Source of the DNA: Candidatus Latescibacterota bacterium
Lineage (GTDB): Bacteria > Krumholzibacteriota > Krumholzibacteriia > WVZY01
Direction of reading: 5' to 3'
Assembly: GCA_020352495.1 (NCBI GenBank)
Contig: CP070677.1
Location: 838,249 to 888,752 of the forward strand
DNA: 50,504 nucleotides
The notes under the pieces are model-generated. The model made no database searches, was not told where the DNA came from, and saw only the letters and a program-made list of their open reading frames with translations. Below, piece by piece: positions 8,962-15,343 of this stretch (position 1 is the first letter of the stretch; every line of letters starts with the position of its first letter). A program made the position numbers and the translations under genes.

Positions 8962-9762
8962 ATGAAGAAGTATCTTTCGTTCATCGTTGTGCCGCACGAC
9001 AATTCCAAGACGCGGAATTATCGATTATCGTATCTCATGCTTTACGGCTTTGGGATCCTGGTGGCCTTGTGTGTGTTGGCAGTGATAGTTCTCGTTGCCA
9101 CGTACGGAAGGATACTGATGAAAGCCCGTCAAGCCGACGTCTTGGCCTCGGAAAACGTGGAACTCCTCAGTCGAAACGCCCGTGTCGATTCGCTGAAGAC
9201 GGAACTCATACGGCTTCAAGCGATGGGTATACAGGTCAAGAAGATGTTGGGCGTCGATCTGTCGGCCGAAGACAGCGCGCTGGTGGCTAATTTGTCGCCC
9301 ACGGTCAGCTCGTCGGGCGTCTCGCAGGCGCTCGAGGGGCCCGACGCGGGTGAAGCTCAACAAAAGCTGATGTTGAAAGCCATCCCATCCATGTGGCCTT
9401 TAAAAGGTTACGTGACACGAGAGTTCCATACCACAGGGGGAGAGAAGAGCGAGGGATATCACCCGGGCATAGATATTGCTGCCCGGCGCAATACACCGGT
9501 GCAAGCGTCCGCTGAAGGGGTCGTAGTCAAAAGCGAATGGGATGAAACCTATGGTCACGTGGTTTTGATCGACCACGGCTTTGGACTGACGACACTCTAT
9601 GGGCACAACACCCGGAATCTTGTCAAGGTTGGAGACCGGGTTGCACGGGGTCAAACGATAGCATTCCTTGGGAGCACGGGCAAGAGTACCGCGCCTCACG
9701 TTCATTTCGAAGTGCGCAAGAACGGTGTGCCCGTCGATCCACGGAAGTATCTGCTCAACTGA
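8962..9762 (+). CDS. Membrane-anchored M23 family metallopeptidase
   Basis: 266 residues. A short basic N-terminus is followed by one membrane segment (about 27-48, LYGFGILVALCVLAVIVLVA) and a helical, probably coiled-coil stretch (50-100). The peptidase M23 (LytM) domain fills the last 120 residues. All four zinc/catalytic positions are present: H167 and D171 in HPGID, H215 in LYGH, and the pair H246/H248 in HVHFEV. It should therefore be an active periplasmic peptidoglycan endopeptidase. It follows parB by 1 nt and precedes a bactofilin, a pairing known from bacteria where bactofilins localise M23 enzymes to shape the cell. Confidence 0.92.
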   Translation: MKKYLSFIVVPHDNSKTRNYRLSYLMLYGFGILVALCVLAVIVLVATYGRILMKARQADVLASENVELLSRNARVDSLKTELIRLQAMGIQVKKMLGVDLSAEDSALVANLSPTVSSSGVSQALEGPDAGEAQQKLMLKAIPSMWPLKGYVTREFHTTGGEKSEGYHPGIDIAARRNTPVQASAEGVVVKSEWDETYGHVVLIDHGFGLTTLYGHNTRNLVKVGDRVARGQTIAFLGSTGKSTAPHVHFEVRKNGVPVDPRKYLLN

Positions 9763-9780
9763 GCGTCGATGAAAGGAAAT

Positions 9781-9813
9781 TTGATCGTTCGGTCTAGTCG
9801 GTTTGTGTACAAT
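9781..9813 (+). promoter_or_regulatory. Weak candidate promoter for bactofilin
   Basis: TTGATC (9781-9786) and TACAAT (9808-9813) stand upstream of the bactofilin gene, but the spacer is 21 nt, longer than the usual 16-18. The -10 element is good and the -35 may be used poorly or with another sigma factor. The bactofilin could equally be read from the parAB-M23 transcript. Confidence 0.3.
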
Positions 9814-9857
9814 CTTCGCGCGTCTTGTCAAAAGACTCTAAAGAGGAGGATGATCGC

Positions 9858-10292
9858 ATGTTTGGTAAGGAAGCTGATAGCGTCGGCGGCGGCGGCGAGG
9901 GCAGCCTGAATTCGATCCTTGGACCGGGGTGCAAAGTCAAAGGCAACATCGAGCTCCAGGGTACGCTTCGGATCGACGGAGACTTTGACGGTGAAGTCAA
10001 ATGCCCCGAGACCTTGATCATTGGAAAATCCGGTGTCGTGAAGGCGAACGTTGCTGTCAAAAACGCTGTCATCGGCGGAAAACTCCTGGGCAACATCCAG
10101 GCGTCGAACAAGATCGAGCTTCAAACCGGTTCCCATGTCGAGGGCGACATACAGACCGCTCGACTGGTGATCGATGAAGGTGTGTTCTTCGAGGGCGCCT
10201 GCAAGATGGGGACTCAGGCACCCGGCGCCGCTCGACCAGGCCCCGAGAGGGAAATGGGGAAGAAGGAGTTGGAAAAACAAGCGGTTAAGTAG
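9858..10292 (+). CDS. Bactofilin family cytoskeletal protein
   Basis: 144 residues from the ATG at 9858, which has a GAGGAGG ribosome site 8 nt upstream; the frame is open further to a TTG at 9825 with no such site. The core (about 20-115) is a run of short hydrophobic beta strands with glycine turns (GCKVKGNIELQGTLRIDGDF, KSGVVKANVAV, GKLLGNI, GSHVEGDI), the compact beta-helix of bactofilins (DUF583). Flexible Gly/Ser and charged tails flank it. Bactofilins polymerise without nucleotides and serve as scaffolds for wall enzymes; the adjacent M23 peptidase is the obvious partner. It ends just before a strong terminator. Confidence 0.92.
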   Translation: MFGKEADSVGGGGEGSLNSILGPGCKVKGNIELQGTLRIDGDFDGEVKCPETLIIGKSGVVKANVAVKNAVIGGKLLGNIQASNKIELQTGSHVEGDIQTARLVIDEGVFFEGACKMGTQAPGAARPGPEREMGKKELEKQAVK

Positions 10293-10316
10293 GCCACGGG
10301 CGCGTCAAAAAAATGA

Positions 10317-10356
10317 GGGGCTTTGGTAGTTGTGCCGAAGCCCCTTTTTGTTTTTT
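10317..10356 (+). terminator. Intrinsic terminator after bactofilin
   Basis: GGGGCTTTGG (10317-10326) pairs with CCGAAGCCCC (10335-10344) in a ten-pair stem with one G-U pair and an 8-nt loop, followed by TTTTTGTTTTTT (10345-10356). This is a textbook Rho-independent terminator for the parAB-M23-bactofilin unit. Confidence 0.92.
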
Positions 10357-10596
10357 GGCGAAATTGTCCACAACCGGACGGTTCGCTGTTGATAAATCGA
10401 TGGCGCCTGTGGAAAACACCCAACTATTTGTCATATTGTAAGTTGAAGAAACTGACGGCGAGAGGCTTTGTGGTTTTTCCACAAAATGAGGCCTAAGACC
10501 CAACCTATCGTGCGGAGATGAAATGGATAAGATGCCCCGATTCAGGCATCGGTGCATCTCAGCAGAGCTAGCGATTGACACCAAAGAAAATGAATG
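10357..10596. other. Non-coding island with four near-consensus DnaA boxes
   Basis: No gene is seen here. Measured against TTATCCACA, four sites match at eight of nine positions: TTGTCCACA at 10364-10372, TGTTGATAA (reverse strand box) at 10387-10395, TGTGGAAAA (reverse) at 10408-10416, and TTTTCCACA at 10475-10483. The last also forms an inverted repeat TTTGTGG-ttttt-CCACAAA (10467-10485). The island lies between two terminators that point at each other, so it is unlikely to be a leader or promoter region and more likely acts as DNA. It could be a DnaA-binding control site or an origin element. Against oriC: the neighbouring genes on both sides run the same way, and in known clusters of this type the origin lies upstream of yidC. 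Confidence 0.5.
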
Positions 10597-10614
10597 CCCT
10601 CCCGACCGGGAGGG
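10597..10614 (-). terminator. Candidate terminator after the selenoprotein gene
   Basis: CCCTCCC (10597-10603) and GGGAGGG (10608-10614) form a seven-pair stem with a 4-nt loop. On the minus strand it lies 11 nt after the stop codon of the selenoprotein gene and is followed by the T-rich stretch CATTCATTTTCTTT. The T-run is broken, so strength is uncertain. Confidence 0.6.
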
Positions 10615-10625
10615 AGTCACACGCC

Positions 10626-10841
10626 TCAGGTTCCGCCAAAACCGATGCTGACCTTGCCCTTCTCAATGATAACGGGAACCTCGCGCCGGCCGCTCGAGTA
10701 CTCGAGCATTTCACCAAGCGCGGACTTGTTCTTTTTGACATCCTTGTACTGGACTTCAAAGTTTCGTGATGCGTAGTCCTCACGGGCCGCGATCGTGTAG
10801 GGTCAGGTGTCTTTGCCAAAGATCAGAACTTTGTCTGCCAT
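10626..10841 (-). CDS. Glutaredoxin-like selenoprotein (UXX-star type), in-frame TGA read as selenocysteine
   Basis: Read on the minus strand from the ATG at 10841 with AAGGAG (10849-10854) 7 nt upstream. The frame gives MADKVLIFGKDT, then TGA at codon 13 (10805-10803), then PYTIAAREDYASRNFEVQY and onward to a TGA stop at 10628-10626, 71 residues in all. The open frame after the TGA keeps a full thioredoxin-fold pattern: beta strand VLIFG, active site U13-P-Y-T where glutaredoxins have CPYC, helix, second strand FEVQYKDV, the cis-proline strand EVPVII, and the C-terminal strand with GFGG. This matches the small UXX-star (seleno)protein family. A candidate SECIS hairpin follows the TGA. A likely role is thiol redox chemistry in the cytoplasm. 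The alternatives are a nonsense mutation or sequencing error. No selA, selB, selC or selD is in the window. Confidence 0.87.
10765..10802 (-). promoter_or_regulatory. Candidate bacterial SECIS element
   Basis: On the minus strand, CGUGA (10784-10780) pairs with UCACG (10769-10765) around the 10-nt loop GGACUACGCA. The loop starts 23 nt after the UGA and begins with GG. Known bacterial SECIS elements lie inside the reading frame just after UGA, with the apical loop about 16-37 nt away and a G in its first two positions, so this fits. The stem is only five pairs and was found by eye. Confidence 0.6.
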
Positions 10842-10956
10842 TACCGGACTCCTTGGATTGGAAGTCTAGCGTCGCACGTGATGCGTCTCTTTTCGAAAGC
10901 ATGTGTTCGATGAGCTTAAGCCATCACGAATTCGATTGGCAAGCCAACATTTGGCC

Positions 10957-10985
10957 GTAACATTTCAGCTGTAGAATGGTATAAT
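10957..10985 (+). promoter_or_regulatory. Candidate sigma-70 promoter for the moxR operon
   Basis: A perfect TATAAT (10980-10985) has a weak -35 GTAACA (10957-10962) at 17 nt. It stands 80 nt before the moxR start, in the divergent region shared with the selenoprotein gene. Confidence 0.55.
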
Positions 10986-11065
10986 TCCAAAGGTTTAAAC
11001 TATTCCCGGACGCGGGGGACGTGGCTCGTGACCGGGCATTTCAACTTCAAAAAGGAACGATGCGG

Positions 11066-12061
11066 ATGTCAGAAGCGAACGAAAGCATGGCAGATGTCGA
11101 AGAGATCAAGCGATTCAACAAGAGTTACCAAGACGTTCGCCGGGAGATCGGCAAAGTAATCGTCGGTCAGGAGACGGTCATCGAGGAGCTTTTGATTGCC
11201 CTTTTTGCCGGTGGGCACTGTCTGGTCGTCGGAGTGCCCGGGCTGGCCAAAACCCTTTTAATTTCGACCGTGGCCAAGGCACTCGAGCTCAAGTTTTCGA
11301 GGATTCAATTTACACCGGACCTCATGCCATCGGACATCACGGGGACCGAGATCCTCGAGGAGGAAACCGGTACGGGAAAACGAGCGTTCAAGTTTGTCCG
11401 AGGACCGGTTTTTGCGAACGACATTCGGGCCGATGACATCACTCGGACACCCCCCAAACCACAAGCGGCTCTTCTCCAGGCCATGCAGGAACACGAGGTG
11501 ACAGCCGGCGGGGAAACGTTCAAACTCGAGTTGCCGTTCTTTGTGCTTGCCACACAGAATCCAATCGAACAAGAAGGGACCTATCCGCTGCCCGAAGCCC
11601 AACTCGACCGGTTTATGTTTCACATCAACGTCGATTATCCAAGCGAATCCGAGGAGCTGGAAATCGTTGAGACCACCACGTCGAGACCGCCCGAAATTCC
11701 TTCGGTCGTGATCCAGTCCGAAGACATCCTTCGAATCCAACGGCTTGTGAAGACCGTGCCGATCTCGAGCCACGTTATGAACTACGCGATTCGTTTGGTC
11801 AGGGCCACTCGCGATGGCACCGTCAAAGAAGTGCAAGACTACGTGAGCTGGGGCGCGGGTCCACGCGCCGGGCAGCATCTCGTGTTGGGAGCCAAGGTCC
11901 GCGCGATCATGCACGGACGACCGACGCCAAGTTGCGATGACATACGGAAGATCGCAGCTCCTGTTCTCAGACACCGGATTGTGACCAATTTCAATGCCGA
12001 CGCCGACGGCGTCGCCACGGACGAGATCATCGAGAATCTTCTGGGAGCGATAGAAGAGTAA
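11066..12061 (+). CDS. MoxR family AAA+ ATPase
   Basis: 331 residues from the ATG at 11066, 9 nt after AAGGA; a second ATG at 11060 is only 3 nt from it, and the frame is open back to a GTG at 11021. MoxR ATPases act with vWA proteins as chaperones or maturation factors, and a DUF58 and a vWA gene follow here. Walker A GVPGLAKT is at 56-63; sensor 1 is ATQNPIEQEGTYPLPEAQLDRF. Odd: the Walker B region, usually hydrophobic residues then ADEINR, reads NDIRADDITR here, with D123-D124 in place of Asp-Glu and polar residues in the strand. It may hydrolyse ATP slowly. Confidence 0.93.
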   Translation: MSEANESMADVEEIKRFNKSYQDVRREIGKVIVGQETVIEELLIALFAGGHCLVVGVPGLAKTLLISTVAKALELKFSRIQFTPDLMPSDITGTEILEEETGTGKRAFKFVRGPVFANDIRADDITRTPPKPQAALLQAMQEHEVTAGGETFKLELPFFVLATQNPIEQEGTYPLPEAQLDRFMFHINVDYPSESEELEIVETTTSRPPEIPSVVIQSEDILRIQRLVKTVPISSHVMNYAIRLVRATRDGTVKEVQDYVSWGAGPRAGQHLVLGAKVRAIMHGRPTPSCDDIRKIAAPVLRHRIVTNFNADADGVATDEIIENLLGAIEE

Positions 12062-12115
12062 CGTCGTGGCCGTTTTCCTTGTTTTTTCGCTTGCCGGTCG
12101 AGCAAGGCGGTTCCA

Positions 12116-13054
12116 GTGATTCTAAGAAAAAAAGAGACGATCACGAAATTTCTCGATCCGGTGGTGGTGAGCCACCTGGCAAACATGGAGCTAAAGGCGC
12201 GTCTGATCGTGGAAGGCTACATCGCCGGCATGCACCGCAGCCCCTATCACGGGTTCTCGGTCGAGTTTGCCGAATACCGGCAGTATATGCAGGGAGACAA
12301 CCTGCGGTACATCGATTGGAAAGTCTTTGGGAAAACCGACCGTTTCTATATGAAGGTTTTCGAGGAGGAGACAAATCTCAAAGCCACGATCATTCTGGAC
12401 AAGAGCGGTTCGATGGGGTTCTCATCGGCCCAAACACGAGACGGCTCGGTGGCCGGCACGGGTGTCGACAAGCTCACGTACGGGGGGCTCCTTGCGGCAA
12501 GCCTTTCGTATCTAATGATCCGACAACAGGATGCCGTCGGGCTTTGTCTCTTCGACGAGAAGGTCCGCGTCCTGACTCCACACAGATCTGTGCGAAAACA
12601 CCTTTTCTATCTGCTCAGCACGCTGGAGAATCTCACTCCCGGCGATCGAACGCAAATCAGCCCGACGCTTCACCATATAGCGGAGCGCGTCAGACGAAGA
12701 GGTCTTGTCGTGCTCATATCGGATCTCATGGATCGGCCCGAGGACGTGCTCACGGGGCTCAAACATTTCCGGCACAGAGGACACGAAGTCATTGTGTTTC
12801 ACGTCTTGGATCCGCGGGAGCTCGATCTCGACTACCGAGACGAAGTCGAATTCCAGGATATGGAAACCGACAAGAAGCTCCGCGTGGAGCCGGCGTTTTT
12901 GAAAGACGAGTACTCGAGAGACGTCAGGGAGTGGATCAAGGACCTCGACAGAGGATGCAAGTCCCACCAGATCGACTATAACTTGCTCTCCTCGCACACG
13001 CCGTTCGATCAGGCGCTCACTGCTTACTTGAACAAACGAATCCGTATGGGTTGA
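12116..13054 (+). CDS. DUF58 domain protein (vWA-like, MoxR partner)
   Basis: 312 residues, GTG start with AAGGCGG 5 nt before it. The DUF58 signature is clear: GYIAGMHRSPYHGFSVEFAEYRQY, then GDNLRYIDWKVFGKTDRFY. A vWA-like fold follows with the metal-site motif DKSGSMG (about residues 98-104) and the conserved segment VVLISDLMD. No signal peptide or membrane segment is seen, so it is cytoplasmic or peripheral. It sits between a MoxR ATPase and a BatA-like membrane protein, the usual trio for envelope stress or maturation functions. Substrate unknown. Confidence 0.9.
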   Translation: MILRKKETITKFLDPVVVSHLANMELKARLIVEGYIAGMHRSPYHGFSVEFAEYRQYMQGDNLRYIDWKVFGKTDRFYMKVFEEETNLKATIILDKSGSMGFSSAQTRDGSVAGTGVDKLTYGGLLAASLSYLMIRQQDAVGLCLFDEKVRVLTPHRSVRKHLFYLLSTLENLTPGDRTQISPTLHHIAERVRRRGLVVLISDLMDRPEDVLTGLKHFRHRGHEVIVFHVLDPRELDLDYRDEVEFQDMETDKKLRVEPAFLKDEYSRDVREWIKDLDRGCKSHQIDYNLLSSHTPFDQALTAYLNKRIRMG

Positions 13055-13063
13055 GGTGACACC

Positions 13064-15160
13064 GTGTTTGGTCTTGGTTTTCTCAACAGCCTTTTTCTTT
13101 TTGCGCTTGGGGCGATGGTTCTACCCATCGCCATACATATCCTCAACCGCCGGCGTTTACGCAAGATACGTTTCAGCTCGCTCGAGTTTATCTATGAACT
13201 CAATAAGCGACGCATGAGCAAGATCAACCTTCGGCGATGGATCATACTCGCACTGAGAACCCTCGCCGTCGTGTTGATCGTGTTCGCGTTTGCCAGACCG
13301 ACGATCCAACGTGGCGCGGGCTTTTTTGTGCCGGGTGAGGCGCCAAAACACGTCGTCATTTGCCTCGACGTCAGTTACAGCATGGGGGCGGAGCAGGAAG
13401 AGGGCACCGCGTTCTCGATTGCGCAAGGTCTCGCCGGGGAGGTCATCGACGAATGCCGGAGAAACGATCTGGTCAACGTCGTGGCCTTCTCCGAGCGGAG
13501 CAATGTTTTGTTCGAGGCGGGTACGCGAAACAAGCAGATCGTAGCGAGTGCCATCGACGAGCTCCGCGTAACGGCGGAGGGCACGTCCATCGACCGGGCG
13601 ATACAAACGGCCAGTGAGCTGGTGCGGAGTTCGGACGTTGCGACATCGGAGATATATATGATTTCCGATTTTCGCGAGACAGGAGACTCGCTAGCCGTCG
13701 TCGATCTCCCCGAAAACACACGTCTCATCCTTGTGCCGGTCTATCGAGAACCGATCGATAACGCGAGCATCGACCGGGTGTTTACACCGCGCAAACTCAT
13801 CAGACCCGGCGAGACCGTTCGTATCGGAGTATCCACCACCAATCACTCACACGAACAACCGGCAAACTTCCCCCTCGAACTGGTGATCGGTGGGAAACGC
13901 AAGGCAGAAAAGATCATCAATCTCTCGCCCGCCTCGTCGGCAACGGAGACCTTTGTGGTTTCGCTCCCGGATAAGGGCACGTACCGATGCCGGGTCGCCA
14001 AAAACCGTGACCGTCTCCCCATCGACGATGATCGGTTTTTTGTCATGGAAGTATCGGAGAAAATCCCTGTGACACTCGTGCGCGGGAAAAACCTCACCGG
14101 AAACGCGCAGACCGAGCGAACAACGGCGGCCTATTTCTTTGTCGACAAAGCGCTTAACCCCCGGAGCACGTCGGAAGGGGAGTTCAGCGTCGATGTGATC
14201 GATCAAAAAGACATCACAGTGGCGAGCCTTCCAAACAAGGGAGTCGTGGTTTGGACCGAACCGCAGACATTGGACCGGCGCCGTTTGGACCTCCTCAAAC
14301 GGTACGTTCACAGGGGTGGCGCGGTCTTGATCTTTTTGGGTGGGGATCGACGGGGTTTCTGGCGTGACGTCGAATTCGCCCGCTATCTGGGGATCCAAAG
14401 AGCCGCTCCAAAGGAAAAACCCGAGGGGGAGCGGCTGACGTCGTTTTCCCAGGGGCACCCCGTGTTCAACCTGTTCAATGAAGAGGAGCTCGAGCTGTTA
14501 TCGAGAAGCCGGGTAACCAAGTATCTCTCCGTAACCGGTGTGGCGCCCGACTCGACCCTTGCGTATCTGCAAAACGGCGACCCGGCGATCTGGGAGTGTG
14601 CGCGGGGTGCGGGGCGGATTATCGTCGTCGCGGCGGCACCGGATCTTGTAAGCGGCAACGTCCCGCTCTCCCCGATGTTTCTTCCGCTCATTCACACGGC
14701 CGTATCCTATCTGGCCGCTTCGAACCGTACCGGTTCACGGCAGGAAAACACTGTGGGGACGGATCTGTTCTTCGACCTGCCGCCAAAATGGAATGCTCAA
14801 ACCGGGGAGCTACGGGTTTTGACCGAAGCCGGTGGTGAAGCGAAACCCATTTTGTATGAATCCAAACAAGGTGAGACAAAAGCGCTTCTCCCTAGACCCC
14901 AGGCTATAGGGTTCTACACGCTGTTGGCAGACACATCGCGGATCGCGGAGGCGTGTGTCAACGTGGATACCCGGGAATCGAATCTGAACCCGCGGCCCCT
15001 CGAAGAGACCGATCTTGGTCAGGCCAGGGTTGTCGAGACATCGGGAGATTTTGCACAGAACCTCCGCCGCGAGACACAGGGGCGTGAAATCTACGCGGTT
15101 TTCCTTCTCCTTGCGCTGTCCGCGCTCGTCGTCGAAGCCCTTCTGGGGCGGAAAGCCTGA
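13064..15160 (+). CDS. BatA/vWA domain membrane protein
   Basis: 698 residues, GTG start. The N-terminal BatA-type region has two membrane segments (about 5-25, then about 60-78 in RWIILALRTLAVVLIVFAFARP) with the motif HILNRRRLRKIRFSSLEF between them. A vWA domain follows with the metal-site start DVSYSMG (near residue 103). A long extracytoplasmic part with beta-rich and glutamine-amidotransferase-like segments (VRGKNLTGNAQ, then VVWTEPQTL) leads to a last membrane segment, YAVFLLLALSALVVEALLG. It completes a MoxR-DUF58-vWA operon. No batB-E genes follow, so this is a short version of the locus. Confidence 0.87.
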   Translation: MFGLGFLNSLFLFALGAMVLPIAIHILNRRRLRKIRFSSLEFIYELNKRRMSKINLRRWIILALRTLAVVLIVFAFARPTIQRGAGFFVPGEAPKHVVICLDVSYSMGAEQEEGTAFSIAQGLAGEVIDECRRNDLVNVVAFSERSNVLFEAGTRNKQIVASAIDELRVTAEGTSIDRAIQTASELVRSSDVATSEIYMISDFRETGDSLAVVDLPENTRLILVPVYREPIDNASIDRVFTPRKLIRPGETVRIGVSTTNHSHEQPANFPLELVIGGKRKAEKIINLSPASSATETFVVSLPDKGTYRCRVAKNRDRLPIDDDRFFVMEVSEKIPVTLVRGKNLTGNAQTERTTAAYFFVDKALNPRSTSEGEFSVDVIDQKDITVASLPNKGVVVWTEPQTLDRRRLDLLKRYVHRGGAVLIFLGGDRRGFWRDVEFARYLGIQRAAPKEKPEGERLTSFSQGHPVFNLFNEEELELLSRSRVTKYLSVTGVAPDSTLAYLQNGDPAIWECARGAGRIIVVAAAPDLVSGNVPLSPMFLPLIHTAVSYLAASNRTGSRQENTVGTDLFFDLPPKWNAQTGELRVLTEAGGEAKPILYESKQGETKALLPRPQAIGFYTLLADTSRIAEACVNVDTRESNLNPRPLEETDLGQARVVETSGDFAQNLRRETQGREIYAVFLLLALSALVVEALLGRKA

Positions 15161-15237
15161 ATGGCCGTTTGTTTGGGCCGCCCCGATCTTGTATTGTGCT
15201 TACTGGTATCCTCGTGGCCAGGGCCGAGTTCGAAAAC

Positions 15238-15307
15238 GGGTGATGACGAACGGTCTCTCTCCATTTTTGCTACGCTCAAAATTAGGTTCGACCGTCCGTC
15301 ATCACCC
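15238..15307. repeat. 18-bp inverted repeat upstream of mfd
   Basis: GGGTGATGACGAACGGTC (15238-15255) and GACCGTCCGTCATCACCC (15290-15307) pair over 18 positions with one mismatch, around a 34-nt AT-richer loop. It fills much of the 183-nt gap between the vWA gene and mfd. No T-run follows, so a normal terminator is unlikely; an attenuator, an operator or a small structured repeat are all possible. Confidence 0.75.
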
Positions 15308-15343
15308 TCGACGATTTCGGGGTAAAGCTCGAAGAGTGACACC

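Noticed and set aside
10357-10596. Firm call of oriC
   Set aside because: No dnaA or dnaN here, no clear AT-rich unwinding region, and genes on both sides run in the same direction; kept only as a DnaA-box island.
10575-10769. 64-residue plus-strand open frame opposite the selenoprotein gene
   Set aside because: No ribosome site or motif; it is the complement of the selenoprotein reading frame.
12079-12981. 300-residue plus-strand frame over the DUF58 gene
   Set aside because: Overlaps the DUF58 gene in another frame, with skewed composition and no motifs.
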